A stretch of DNA of 64,000 nt from Caballeronia sordidicola (GCF_002220365.1 NZ_MTHB01000023.1:62001-126000), one strand, 5' to 3'; shown: positions 9,404-17,226, counted from the stretch's first letter. Notes: generated by a model not told the origin, from the sequence alone. Translations and numbers: made by a program.

Positions 9404-9811
9404 TCACTGTTTCAACAATGCCCATTTACCGCCATCCGGCTTGCAGACGGTCGGCGCCCAGGTCTGCGTCTGACCCTTGGCGCGCGCCACTATGGTGAGC
9501 TTGCGGCACGTACGGTCGCCGTCCTTCTTCGTATCCGACGGCGTGATGGTGCCGTTGATGGCAACCGAATTTCCCGCGCCTTCGTTGTTCCAGTCGAGCG
9601 ACTCGCCGTCTTGCTTGGTGTCAAGCGCCGAGTGCGCCGCGTTGTTGAGCACCTGCAAGTCACGCTGCTTCATGTAGGTGATCGGCGTGTTGTTGAGAAA
9701 CCCGAGGTTGGCAGCGTGTGCCGCGCCGCCGGCAAGCACAACACAGCTTGCGATCAGTTTCACGGCGAGTTGCACCGAGACGCGCTTGAGCGCGAAAGAT
9801 GGGTATGACAT
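9404..9811 (-). CDS. Exported surface-antigen-like protein (RT0821/Lpp0805 type)
   Basis: The protein has 135 residues from ATG 9809-9811, preceded by AAGGGAGAG. The longer frame to 9928 lacks a ribosome site. A signal peptide (LAVKLIASCVVLAGGAAHAA) ends near residue 35. The mature part has the LNNAAHSALDTKQDGESLDWNN segment, then GNSVAINGTI and DRTCRKLTI. This matches small Gram-negative outer-membrane surface-antigen proteins with a W-N-N-x-x-x-G-N core. Two cysteines (TCRK, TVCK) could form a disulphide. Function unknown. Confidence 0.72.
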   Translation of the reverse strand: MSYPSFALKRVSVQLAVKLIASCVVLAGGAAHAANLGFLNNTPITYMKQRDLQVLNNAAHSALDTKQDGESLDWNNEGAGNSVAINGTITPSDTKKDGDRTCRKLTIVARAKGQTQTWAPTVCKPDGGKWALLKQ

Positions 9812-10158
9812 GAAGCACTCTCCCTTGTTGGTATTGATATTGAGATATTGGATTTTGGCGATATCAGCAAGACCGCAGCAAGATCGCGGCAAGATCGGTA
9901 TGACTGCATTATTCGCGACCATTGCCATAATCGCGTTTCAAAAAGTCAGAAACGCTCTGGATCGACTGATAAATCATGATCATCTGGCGTCGAGGATAGC
10001 ATGAGGGCATAAGGACTTTGCAAGCGCCTAACGTCCGCCGAATGGCCATGTGCTCTGATTTTCAGAGCGCCAGAAGACTATCTCAGAAGTGTCTGATAGA
10101 GGCATTGGGGGCGGAAAACTAATATCGGAAGCTTGTCGACTACGCTTCAAATCCGATC
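9812..10158. other. Divergent intergenic region
   Basis: Between the surface-antigen gene and the small membrane protein gene. Contains the 11-bp triple repeat at 9865-9897 and an isolated inverted repeat GCTCTGA/TCAGAGC (10052-10068) without a T tract. No gene seen. Confidence 0.5.
9865..9897. repeat. 11-bp tandem repeat, three copies, in a promoter region
   Basis: CAGCAAGACCG, CAGCAAGATCG and CGGCAAGATCG occupy 9865-9875, 9876-9886 and 9887-9897. They are 54-86 bases upstream of the surface-antigen start, with exactly one helical turn per unit. Confidence 0.82.
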
Positions 10159-10443
10159 ATGGACACCCTTCTCGCTACCGCCCAGACGCCGACGCTCTAC
10201 GAGTGGCTGTGCATCGCCATTATCGCGTGTGCGATCACGATGCCCAAGGGATTCATAGCGATGGACCGGATGCTGGCCAGACGGCCCGAGCGGTCCGAGT
10301 GGTCAGGCTGCTCCTACGTTGCCGACCCGCGCGGCGCTACGCAGCCGTCAATCTGGCCGCGCGTGATGACCGCCATAGGCGGCGCATTCTGGATCGGCGC
10401 ATTGCTCACGCTGGTGTTTTTATGCCGGCAACTCACTCCATAG
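10159..10443 (+). CDS. Small membrane protein, two predicted helices
   Basis: The protein has 94 residues. The first helix is LYEWLCIAIIACAITMPKGF, the second IGGAFWIGALLTLVFLC; a charged loop RRPERSEWSG lies between. A strong terminator 27 bases after the stop supports a real transcription unit. I do not recognise the family. Confidence 0.6.
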   Translation: MDTLLATAQTPTLYEWLCIAIIACAITMPKGFIAMDRMLARRPERSEWSGCSYVADPRGATQPSIWPRVMTAIGGAFWIGALLTLVFLCRQLTP

Positions 10444-10470
10444 CCTTGTCGCAATCCGACATGAATCAAG

Positions 10471-10493
10471 GGCAGCTTCGGCTGCCTTTTTTT
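10471..10493 (+). terminator. Intrinsic terminator with UUCG loop
   Basis: GGCAGC-TTCG-GCTGCC (10471-10486) is followed by seven T. A textbook hairpin ending the 10159-10443 gene. Confidence 0.93.
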
Positions 10494-10616
10494 ATCGTCG
10501 AACGCTTTCGCATTCCTGTTTTCGTATTCCGTCATTAGCTTCGAAGCATCCCTTATTCGACGTGCAAACTTATCGCCGCTATGGTCGACGATATCTCTTC
10601 TCGCACGGAAATCTCC

Positions 10617-11603
10617 ATGAAAAAACTGGGCTTGTCGTTGTCATTAGCAGGGTTATGGGTTGCTGCTGCGTTCGCTTTGTTGCCGCTGTCTGCGTCGGCA
10701 CAAGATGCGGTGAGTGCGCCCGCGAAGCAATTGCGGATCGGTTTTCAGAAGGCCGGCCTGCTTGCCGTGCTCAAGGCCCAGGGTTCGCTCGAACAAAAAC
10801 TCAAGCCGCTCGGCTACACGGTCAGTTGGTATGAGTTTCCCGCCGGGCCGCAATTGCTCGAGGCGCTCAATACAAGCAACATCGATTTCGGCTATACGGG
10901 CGCGCCACCCCCTATTTTTGCGCAGGCTGCTGGCGTGAATTTTGTTTATGTCGGCGCCGAGCCGGGCGGAGAAACCAACGAAGCGCTGTTCGTCAAAGCC
11001 GATTCCCCAATTCATTCGCTTGCTGAGCTAAAAGGCCGGCGCATTGCGTTGCAAAAGGGATCAAGTTCGAACTTCCTGCTGCTTGCAGTGCTCCAGAAAG
11101 CAGGCCTGAAGCTCGACGATATCCGTCCGGTTTATCTCGCGCCCGCGGATGCCCGCGCGGCCTTCGAAAACGGCGATGTCGATGCATGGATCGTCTGGGA
11201 CCCGTATTACGCCGCCGCGCAGAAGGCGCTGACCGTGCGCACGCTCGCGGACTACACCGGGTTGCCGAAGCCGTTCAATTTCTACGAGGCCACGCGCAGC
11301 TTCGCCACCCAAAATCCGCAGGCGGTGCGTGCCGTGATCGATCAGTTGCGGACGACCGGCGCATGGGTCACGCAGCATCCCGCGGACACGGCGGCGTTGC
11401 TCGCGCCGAAAATCGGGCTCGATGCCGGGCTTGTGGAGACCTGGGTACGCCGGGTGCCGTATGGCGCTCGACCGATCGACGAGAAGATTGTCGCGACCCA
11501 GCAGGGCGTGGCGGACATGTTCTACCGCGCGAAACTGATTCCGAAGGCGGTGACGGTGAAGGACAACGTGTGGCGGGACCAGGATGCGCTGACAGCGCGG
11601 TAG
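10617..11603 (+). CDS. Sulfonate/alkanesulfonate-type ABC substrate-binding protein (SsuA-like)
   Basis: The protein has 328 residues from ATG 10617, chosen so that KKLGLSLSLAGLW and the following alanine-rich stretch form a signal peptide ending at ASA-QD. The fold is SBP_bac_9/NMT1: LRIGFQKAGLLAVLK, then YEFPAGPQLLEALNTSNIDF and GYTGAPPPIFAQAAG. This is the usual pattern of aliphatic sulfonate binders. DAWIVWDPYYAAAQ is also typical. The ssuBCD partners are not adjacent, so the gene is an orphan. It is followed by tRNA-Arg on the other strand. Ligand assignment (sulfonate versus taurine or nitrate) is by likeness only. Confidence 0.85.
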   Translation: MKKLGLSLSLAGLWVAAAFALLPLSASAQDAVSAPAKQLRIGFQKAGLLAVLKAQGSLEQKLKPLGYTVSWYEFPAGPQLLEALNTSNIDFGYTGAPPPIFAQAAGVNFVYVGAEPGGETNEALFVKADSPIHSLAELKGRRIALQKGSSSNFLLLAVLQKAGLKLDDIRPVYLAPADARAAFENGDVDAWIVWDPYYAAAQKALTVRTLADYTGLPKPFNFYEATRSFATQNPQAVRAVIDQLRTTGAWVTQHPADTAALLAPKIGLDAGLVETWVRRVPYGARPIDEKIVATQQGVADMFYRAKLIPKAVTVKDNVWRDQDALTAR

Positions 11604-11710
11604 GCGTAAGGACTTTTGAAGCGGTGGCGGGTTCGCGTGGCTCGCCCTGCGGAACATCATGCGATGCTGTGGTTTCACACGCCCGAGGCGTTGAGGCGAA
11701 CCTGAGGTTC

Positions 11711-11787
11711 TGGTACGGCAGGAGGGACTCGAACCCCCGCCCCTCGGCTTAGAAGGCCGATGCTCTATCCAGCTGAGCTACTGCCGC
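11711..11787 (-). tRNA. tRNA-Arg (anticodon TCT)
   Basis: The 77-nt cloverleaf includes an encoded CCA. The acceptor stem GCGGCAG pairs with CTGCCGT (one G-U). The D-arm is AGCTCAGCTGGATAGAGC. The anticodon loop is CTTCTAA, giving TCT. The T-loop is TTCGAGT. Confidence 0.95.
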
Positions 11788-11887
11788 ATTGCAGATGATC
11801 CGGGATTTTACCTCATCGAAAGGATGCGAGGCCTCATTCCGAGACCTCGCCCGCTCGAATGCGATTCAAACCCTCGCGTTCAAGCCC

Positions 11888-12718
11888 TTAAACCGGTTGC
11901 TGATGCAGCATGAACCAGCCAAGACAGAACGCGCCCGCGACCACGCAGTACAAGCCGAAAGCGGCCAGCCGGCCGCGGCCTTCGAAGTAACGCATCAGGA
12001 AACGCACGCTTAGGTAAGCCGCAATTCCCGTCAGCACGCCACCGAGGGCGGCATCGAAGAGTTGATCCGGTGCGTGGAACAGCTTCGGCAATTCAAGCAC
12101 GCCAGCCGCGAAAATGATCGGCGTGCCAAGCAAGAACGAGAACTCCGCCGCTTTCTCGGAACTCATTCCGGCGCCGACCCCGGCGATAATCGTCAGCCCG
12201 CTGCGCGAAAAACCCGGAATCAGCGCGCCGATCTGCGCGAGGCCAACCAGGAACGCCTGTTTGAACGTGAGGTCTTCGGGCGAGCGCTCAGCGCGCGCAC
12301 GCGTCAGCCGGTCGCCGACCCACAACAGCACGCCGTTCACCATCAACGCCGCCGCGACGATCCGCAGATCGTGGAACAGCGCCTCGAGCCGCTTTTCAAG
12401 CACCAGCCCGACGATACCCGTTGGAATAGTGCCAATGATCAGCGCCCACATCATGTGGCCATCGGCGTTTTTGCGGCCGCGTAGCGATCCGATAAACCCC
12501 TTGATCAGCGCAATCCAGCGCTTGCGGAAGTACCACAGCAGCGCGAGCGCCGTGCCCAGGTGCAACGCGACCAGGAACGGCAACAGCTGCGGCGCGTGTT
12601 TATCGATGTGCATCCCGATCAGGCCGGGCACCAGAAGCGTATGTCCAAGACTGCTGACCGGGAACAATTCAGTCACACCCTGGAGTACGCTCAGAAAAAT
12701 CAGAAACCACAAAGTCAC
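11888..12718 (-). CDS. uppP: Undecaprenyl-diphosphatase (BacA/UppP)
   Basis: Integral membrane enzyme of 276 residues recycling undecaprenyl pyrophosphate for peptidoglycan and O-antigen synthesis. The start is GTG 12716-12718, preceded by AAGAGGA; it gives the family length (E. coli 273) and the usual [19 protein letters not shown] opening. The longer frame to 12823 is not needed. Both catalytic motifs are present: [10 protein letters not shown] and PGFSRSG. About eight membrane helices. Confidence 0.94.
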   Translation of the reverse strand: MTLWFLIFLSVLQGVTELFPVSSLGHTLLVPGLIGMHIDKHAPQLLPFLVALHLGTALALLWYFRKRWIALIKGFIGSLRGRKNADGHMMWALIIGTIPTGIVGLVLEKRLEALFHDLRIVAAALMVNGVLLWVGDRLTRARAERSPEDLTFKQAFLVGLAQIGALIPGFSRSGLTIIAGVGAGMSSEKAAEFSFLLGTPIIFAAGVLELPKLFHAPDQLFDAALGGVLTGIAAYLSVRFLMRYFEGRGRLAAFGLYCVVAGAFCLGWFMLHQQPV

Positions 12719-12891
12719 GCGTCGATCCTCTTTCGTTATTGGCGACAGGCACATAGCCGCGGCGGTGCAGCAAACTGCCAAGCAAACCGGCCCGATTATG
12801 CCGGTCACCAAAAGCAGCGCCAAGCCTTTGCGTAGTGCCTTTCGTTATCGAAAGCAAATCGTTTGGATAATCGAATTATTTAGTAATAAAT

Positions 12892-12921
12892 AAAAAAGCC
12901 CGTTGTAAGAACGGGCTTTTT
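12892..12921 (-). terminator. Bidirectional-looking intrinsic terminator
   Basis: AAAAGCCCGTT/AACGGGCTTTT stem (12894-12904 with 12910-12920) with a 5-nt loop and T runs on both strands. It lies 23 bases past the stop of the 28-codon gene at 12944-13030 and fits as its terminator. Confidence 0.9.
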
Positions 12922-12943
12922 GTGGGATAGCGTCACATCTGCG

Positions 12944-13030
12944 TCACGGGCGCAGCTTGTATAAAAACAGCAGCGTACCGGCACCGAACGTGCCAAAAAT
13001 GAAGACTCCAAACATCATCGCCAGATCCAT
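12944..13030 (-). CDS. Unlisted 28-residue single-helix membrane protein
   Basis: ATG at 13028-13030 is preceded at good distance by GAGG (ACGAGGATGAT). The frame reads MDLAMMFGVFIFGTFGAG then TLLFLYKLRP and stops at 12944. It is one hydrophobic helix rich in F and G with a positively charged C-terminus, which predicts an N-out/C-in topology. The independent ribosome site, the clean helix and the terminator directly after it support a genuine small gene. It lies between uppP and the aldose epimerase. I do not recognise a family; similarity in size to small subunits of membrane complexes is only an analogy. Confidence 0.65.
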   Translation of the reverse strand: MDLAMMFGVFIFGTFGAGTLLFLYKLRP

Positions 13031-13276
13031 ATCATCCTCGTTGTTCGGCAGGACCCATCAATCTGTGTGAGATCGTCAAGGTCGAAAGATGTTTCATCCG
13101 CGTTACATCGAGCTTGCATTATCGAGGTAATGAAAGCGCCTGTGTCAGTCGCAATTTCCCCAAAAGGGTTTCCCCGTAGAATTGAGCCGCTCATCGCGCC
13201 ACGCCGCCTGCTCGTTGCTCGTTCGAACACTTGTTTGAATACGCGGTTCGTCCACTTACTCAAGGAGACCACCCAC

Positions 13277-14182
13277 ATGTCATCCCAGCCTGAAGACATC
13301 CTGGAAATCACGTTCGATGACGCCGTTCTCGAACTCGCGCCGCGCGCGGGCGGACGGCTGATGACGTGGCGCGTTGGCGGCGAGCCCGTTATTTTTTGGC
13401 CGGCCGCGCCGGACTGGTCCAATTTCGTCAAGATTCGCGGCGGCAACCCGTTGTTGTTCCCGTTTCTCGGCCGCCATTTCGTTGATGGCGAGATCGGCAA
13501 GTGGCGAGATCAGGAAGGCGTCGTGCACGAACTCCCCATGCACGGTTTCGCGCGCAATCTCCCGTTCGAACATCGGAGAGACCCGGACGGCCACGGCGTA
13601 CGAATGACGCTCGTGGATAACGATTTCACGCGCCAGGGTTATCCCTTCGCGTTTCGTTTCGAGGCGGCATACAGGCTGGTCGATGCCGTGACACTCGATG
13701 TCGAACTCACGACGTCGAACCCCGGCGAAGTACCGCTGCCCTATTACTCGGGTCATCATTTCTACTTCGCCCTGCCGCACGATCAGCGCGGCATCAGCAG
13801 CCTGGAATTACCGCGCACGGAAACCCGCCGGCAACTCGACGATGGCTCCATCAGTGACCCGCAGGCGGGTGCAGCGCGCTACGCGCTGGACGACGCCAAC
13901 ATCGTGGATCGTTTCCATTGTCTTACCGGCCCCTCTGACAACCCGGTTCGCCTTGTCACACCAGGTTTGAAGCGCGCCGTGAATTTCGACCTGCAACGGC
14001 CCGACTCGGTACCTTGGTACGCCGTGACGACCTGGACCCTGGAGCCCACATCGGATTTCTACTGCATCGAGCCGTGGGTCGGACTTCCCGATGCAATTCA
14101 CAACGGCCGTGGACTGCGCTGGCTCGCGCCGGGGAAAACTGAAACGGCAGCGCTGCGGCTGAGCGTTTCGCCGGCAGCTTGA
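13277..14182 (+). CDS. Aldose 1-epimerase family protein
   Basis: The protein has 301 residues from ATG 13277 with AAGGAG ten bases upstream. It has a galactose-mutarotase-like beta-sandwich: RAGGRLMTWRVGG, GGNPLLFPFLGR, HGFARNLPF. The probable catalytic histidine is in YYSGHHFYF (about residue 160) and the acid in CIEPWVGLPDAIHNG (about 270). Such enzymes interconvert alpha and beta anomers of sugars or sugar phosphates (YeaD/GalM groups). The substrate is unknown. A 12-bp triple repeat begins five bases after the stop. Confidence 0.88.
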   Translation: MSSQPEDILEITFDDAVLELAPRAGGRLMTWRVGGEPVIFWPAAPDWSNFVKIRGGNPLLFPFLGRHFVDGEIGKWRDQEGVVHELPMHGFARNLPFEHRRDPDGHGVRMTLVDNDFTRQGYPFAFRFEAAYRLVDAVTLDVELTTSNPGEVPLPYYSGHHFYFALPHDQRGISSLELPRTETRRQLDDGSISDPQAGAARYALDDANIVDRFHCLTGPSDNPVRLVTPGLKRAVNFDLQRPDSVPWYAVTTWTLEPTSDFYCIEPWVGLPDAIHNGRGLRWLAPGKTETAALRLSVSPAA

Positions 14183-14186
14183 AGAG

Positions 14187-14222
14187 GACAGGAAGCGGGA
14201 CAGGAAGCGGGGAAAGAAGCGG
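14187..14222. repeat. 12-bp tandem repeat, three copies, right after a stop codon
   Basis: GACAGGAAGCGG (14187-14198), GACAGGAAGCGG (14199-14210) and GGAAAGAAGCGG (14211-14222). Starts five bases past the aldose epimerase stop. Confidence 0.88.
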
Positions 14223-14359
14223 GGCAACGAGCCGGCCATCTGGGCCGCTTCTGAGGGCAGCGACGCCGGGACGGTAAAATCGGACATTTCGCCGATGCGC
14301 GTTCCGGTTTGTCTGCCGCAGCGTTGTCGGTTCGTGCGGCGCTTTGCGAGGTTTTGGGT

Positions 14360-15055
14360 TTGGTAAAAATAATTCGACGGCTGACCTGCGTGACGTTGGT
14401 CGCCGTGCTCGCCGCGTGCGGTTCCGCGCCGGTCGGCCCAGGGTTTTATCGAGTAGAACGGGGCGACACGTTGTCGAAGGTCGCGCGGGCGAACCGGACA
14501 TCGGTCCAGAACATCACGCGCTGGAACAACCTCACCGACCCGAATGCGATCGAAGTCGGCCAGGTGCTGCGTGTGGCGCCACCGGCGGGAAGCGTGACTC
14601 CGGCCGGGTCATCAGCACCGCCGGCCCGCCCAAGCAGCGCGGATGCATCGGATTCGTCGCCGTCATCCGCATTGGTCACGCCGGCCACCAGCATTTCGCT
14701 TATCTGGCCGACGCAAGGCAGCGTGATTCGCGGTTTCGATGGTAAGAGTTCGAAGGGTATCGACATTGCCGGCGCGCCCGGGACGCAGATCGTGGCGGCG
14801 GCCGCGGGAACGGTGGTCTATGCGGGGAACGGGCTGCGCGGTTACGGCAACCTGCTGATCGTGAAGCACAACGCCGACTACTTGAGCGCGTACGCGCATA
14901 ACCGTGCGCTGCTCGTGAAGGAGGGCCAGAGCATCACTCAGGGTCAACCCATCGCGGAAATGGGCGACACCGACACGAATCGCGTGATGTTGCATTTTGA
15001 ATTGCGCTACAAAGGCAGTTCGATTGATCCATCGCGCTATTTGCCGGCACGGTAA
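14360..15055 (+). CDS. LysM/M23 lipoprotein, NlpD-like amidase activator
   Basis: About 231 residues from TTG 14360 (TTG 14309 or 14354 are alternatives). No ATG fits, and this start gives a short basic N-region before TLVAVLAAC, a lipobox. A LysM domain (GFYRVERGDTLSKVARAN ... NLTDPNAIEVGQVL) is followed by a Pro/Ser/Ala linker and an M23 (LytM) fold: GSVIRGFDG, GIDIAGAPGTQIVAAAAG, DPSRYLP. The zinc ligands of active M23 peptidases are lost: KGIDIAG lacks the first His, and MLHFE replaces HxH. This is as in NlpD/EnvC, which activate cell-wall amidases during division rather than cutting themselves. Confidence 0.85.
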   Translation: MVKIIRRLTCVTLVAVLAACGSAPVGPGFYRVERGDTLSKVARANRTSVQNITRWNNLTDPNAIEVGQVLRVAPPAGSVTPAGSSAPPARPSSADASDSSPSSALVTPATSISLIWPTQGSVIRGFDGKSSKGIDIAGAPGTQIVAAAAGTVVYAGNGLRGYGNLLIVKHNADYLSAYAHNRALLVKEGQSITQGQPIAEMGDTDTNRVMLHFELRYKGSSIDPSRYLPAR

Positions 15056-15126
15056 CGCACCGCTCAATTGAAGACGGGCACGTTCAACGAAGGGGGGCGT
15101 GCTCAATTAAACACAGGGAAGAATCG

Positions 15127-15459
15127 ATGAAATTACAACTTTGCGTGACGACGCTTGGAAAAGCAGCCGCGACGGCTGCGGTTATGGCGGCTGCGCTGAC
15201 GCTCGGTGGCTGCGCCGACTCGGCGAAGATGACCTATCTGCCGTCCGGTGACACCGGCTTTGCGATCAACTGCAGCGGTGGCGACGCGAGTACGAGCTGG
15301 GGGGAATGCTACAAGAAGGCGGGCGAGATGTGCGGCTCGTACGGCTACGACGTGGTGTCGAAGGATGTTGATAACGGCGCAACGTCCGGCGGAACGGTGG
15401 CCGGGATTTTCGGCGCGAACGTCAAGAACCGGTCGATGGTGATTCGCTGCAAACAATAG
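15127..15459 (+). CDS. Small lipoprotein, cysteine-containing, unknown function
   Basis: The protein has 110 residues with AGGGAAG before the ATG. The signal peptide ends at LTLGGC, a good lipobox (Cys 29). The mature part has four further cysteines (INCSGG, GECYKKA, EMCGSYG, IRCKQ), enough for two disulphides, and a glycine-rich loop GATSGGTVAGIFGAN. It follows the NlpD-like gene by 71 bases on the same strand. I do not recognise a named family. Confidence 0.75.
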   Translation: MKLQLCVTTLGKAAATAAVMAAALTLGGCADSAKMTYLPSGDTGFAINCSGGDASTSWGECYKKAGEMCGSYGYDVVSKDVDNGATSGGTVAGIFGANVKNRSMVIRCKQ

Positions 15460-15664
15460 CGCTCGCGTGTTTCTTGATCGAGCGGACAAGGCGCACAACG
15501 TGTGCACCTGCTGCCAGGTTTGATCGCGGACCCAGCGGACCCAGCGAACCCAGCAGTTGCGCGCCGCGCCAGCGACCGGACAACGGGTCGATATGCGAGG
15601 CGAACACGAGCAACGAACCCAGCGCGATCGGACAAATGGCGAGGAAAATCCACAACGAGGTCAT
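15422..15664 (-). CDS. Doubtful small membrane ORF
   Basis: An 80-codon frame opens with SLWIFLAICPIALGSLLVFA, a convincing hydrophobic helix. Against it: no ribosome site, the rest is low complexity encoded by the 9-bp repeat, and its end overlaps the lipoprotein gene on the other strand. It may be a real short membrane protein whose 3' part was changed by the repeat, or chance. Confidence 0.25.
   Translation of the reverse strand: MTSLWIFLAICPIALGSLLVFASHIDPLSGRWRGAQLLGSLGPLGPRSNLAAGAHVVRLVRSIKKHASAIVCSESPSTGS
15528..15554. repeat. 9-bp tandem repeat, three copies
   Basis: GGACCCAGC twice and GAACCCAGC once (15528, 15537, 15546), downstream of the small lipoprotein gene. Confidence 0.88.
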
Positions 15665-15915
15665 GATCGGGAATCGATATCAGGAAATGTGATCATACCG
15701 TTGCGGCAAGAAGTTCGCATAACACGCCGTCGAAACTGCTTTTCGATCGTAGTAATTACGTGTCGCGGCCTTCGTTGACCAGACACGCTTAATCTCTGGA
15801 AACGCCCACGCACATTGGGTTACGCGTTGATACAAGTGATCACAATCAGCTCGATTGATGCACTTTAGAATGCCTTCAGCCCGCGATTCTCTGCGCGAAC
15901 AGTCTTCGCGGGTCA

Positions 15916-15953
15916 GAAGCCCCGGTGTGCCCGCATCGGGGCTTCGCTTTTTT
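15916..15953 (+). terminator. Orphan intrinsic terminator
   Basis: GAAGCCCCG (15916-15924) pairs with CGGGGCTTC (15937-15945), then seven T. No plus-strand gene ends nearby (the lipoprotein stop is 457 bases upstream), so it may end a small RNA starting about 15.85 kb. Confidence 0.8.
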
Positions 15954-16082
15954 GGGCTGTCAGTTTGAGCGCCAGCGCCCTGCTCCGACTTTCCGCTCAG
16001 GAGTTTGACGGTCTGGGCCCGCGGAACTCACAGAGACCCTATATCTCGGCTATATCGGTGTTTGCAGCCGTCGAGGGAATGC

Positions 16083-16106
16083 AAAAACGAATATAAAAAC
16101 GAATAC
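16083..16106. repeat. 12-bp tandem duplication
   Basis: AAAAACGAATAT then AAAAACGAATAC, abutting the terminator of the zur-like gene on its downstream side. Confidence 0.85.
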
Positions 16107-16140
16107 AAAAGGCCGTTTCCGACTGAAGTCGGAAACGGCC
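16107..16140 (-). terminator. Intrinsic terminator of the zur-like gene
   Basis: A 13-bp perfect stem GGCCGTTTCCGAC/GTCGGAAACGGCC (16111-16123 with 16128-16140) and four T on the minus strand, 39 bases past the stop. Confidence 0.88.
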
Positions 16141-16179
16141 TATTCGCGTGCGCTGCGCTTTATGCGCTGCGCGTGGAGA

Positions 16180-16719
16180 TCAATGCGACGCGTGGTCGTG
16201 ACCGTGATCGTGCTGATGCGCGCTGGGATCTTCAGCGGCCTGGCATGCCGGACAGATCCCCTTTAACTCGATGTCGTCGCCCGCCAGCCGATACCCGCTC
16301 GCCTCGACCTGGGACATCAGGCTCTGGCGCAACTGTTTTTGCTGCTGCAACTCGGTCACGCGGCCACATTGCTGGCACACGATCAGCACGCCATGCTGGC
16401 AATGCGTGAGATCGTGGCAGACGGTGAATGCGTTGATCGACTCGATCCGATGAATCAGCCCCGCCGACAGCAGGAAATCCAGCGCCCGATACACCGTGGG
16501 AGGCGACGCGTTCGGATGCATTGCCCGCATTTCGTCGAGCAACGTATACGCTTTGGTCGCGCGGCCCGAAGCCAGCAGCAACTCGAGCACGGTGCGGCGA
16601 ATGGGCGTGAGTTTCTGACCACGCTCGCGACAATAATCGTCGGCCATCGTAACCGCCGCCTGGAGCGCGTCGGCGGACGAGTGGACGTGAGACTGGGCGT
16701 CGTTGGCGGGCATGTTCAT
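16180..16719 (-). CDS. zur: Fur-family metal regulator, probably zinc-responsive (Zur)
   Basis: The protein has 179 residues. An N-terminal winged helix (GQKLTPIRRTVLELLLASG, PPTVYRALDFLLSAGLIHR) is followed by a dimerisation/metal domain with CHDLTHCQHGVLIVC, QQCGRV and CPAC. The C-Q-Q-C and C-P-A-C pairs make the structural zinc site. The wording 'HRIESINAFTVC' and a C-terminal histidine run (HQHDHGHDHASH) favour Zur over Fur or PerR. It would repress zinc uptake when zinc is bound. It stands alone here; no zinc-transport genes are adjacent. The paralogue choice is by likeness. Confidence 0.85.
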   Translation of the reverse strand: MNMPANDAQSHVHSSADALQAAVTMADDYCRERGQKLTPIRRTVLELLLASGRATKAYTLLDEMRAMHPNASPPTVYRALDFLLSAGLIHRIESINAFTVCHDLTHCQHGVLIVCQQCGRVTELQQQKQLRQSLMSQVEASGYRLAGDDIELKGICPACQAAEDPSAHQHDHGHDHASH

Positions 16720-16775
16720 AGGCGGATTATACGCTGCAGCATAAGGGCAGGCTCCAGGCGCGCGGCGTCATGGCT

Positions 16776-16949
16776 TTATTGCGGCTGCTCAGGCTTGGCC
16801 GGCGCAATGATCATGACCGGGGGCGTGGTATCGGTGGGCACGCCTTTGTAATCGGGTGGATCTTGCGGCGGCGTGTGATGAGGCACGGTGGCGTCGGCAC
16901 AGGCGGACAGGAGCAGGGAGCAGATAAGCAAAGCAGCGAAACGCGGCAT
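16776..16949 (-). CDS. Small proline-rich lipoprotein
   Basis: The protein has 57 residues from ATG 16947-16949: a short signal peptide PRFAALLICSLLLSAC with a clean lipobox, then a proline/threonine-rich tail (HHTPPQDPPDYKGVPTDTTPP). No ribosome site is evident and the frame extends upstream to 17015, so the start is chosen from the signal peptide. It lies upstream of the zur-like gene on the same strand. No family recognised. Confidence 0.55.
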   Translation of the reverse strand: MPRFAALLICSLLLSACADATVPHHTPPQDPPDYKGVPTDTTPPVMIIAPAKPEQPQ

Positions 16950-17104
16950 GGACGGCCCGGAAATGAGGTTCAGAAGGTCAGGAAGTTCGGAAACGAATAC
17001 GGAAGGTGAACGCACAAGATTAAACGATATCGCGGATTGGCGAGAGAACGGAAACGCTGGGCGCAGGCGACGCGGCGCCCGTCATTGCAACAGCGCCAGA
17101 AATG

Positions 17105-17138
17105 GCAAAGGGGTCACGAGTTAAACTCGTGACCCCTT
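17105..17138 (-). terminator. Terminator-like hairpin after tRNA-Pro
   Basis: A 14-bp perfect stem AAGGGGTCACGAGT/ACTCGTGACCCCTT (17108-17121 with 17125-17138) with a 3-nt loop, 11 bases past the tRNA 3' end; short T tract. Confidence 0.75.
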
Positions 17139-17149
17139 CATTTGAAACG

Positions 17150-17226
17150 TGGTCGGAGCGAAAGGATTCGAACCTTCGACCCTCTGATCCCAAATCAGAT
17201 GCGCTACCAGGCTGCGCTACGCTCCG
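17150..17226 (-). tRNA. tRNA-Pro (anticodon TGG)
   Basis: 77 nt with encoded CCA. The acceptor stem CGGAGCG/CGCTCCG is perfect. The anticodon loop is TTTGGGA, giving TGG. The T-loop is TTCGAAT. Confidence 0.96.

Larger units (their letters stand above)
15460..16106. other. Long intergenic region
   Basis: Between the convergent lipoprotein and zur-like genes. Contents: the 9-bp repeat, the doubtful ORF, an orphan plus-strand terminator at 15916-15953 and a 12-bp duplication. No other gene seen. Confidence 0.5.

Noticed and set aside
10052-10068. GCTCTGA/TCAGAGC inverted repeat as a terminator or operator
   Set aside because: Only 7 bp, no T tract, no gene ending nearby and no second copy found.
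11711-11787. tRNA-Arg, tRNA-Pro and tRNA-Val as integration sites
   Set aside because: No integrase, no repeated tRNA 3' end and no foreign-looking segment beside any of the three.
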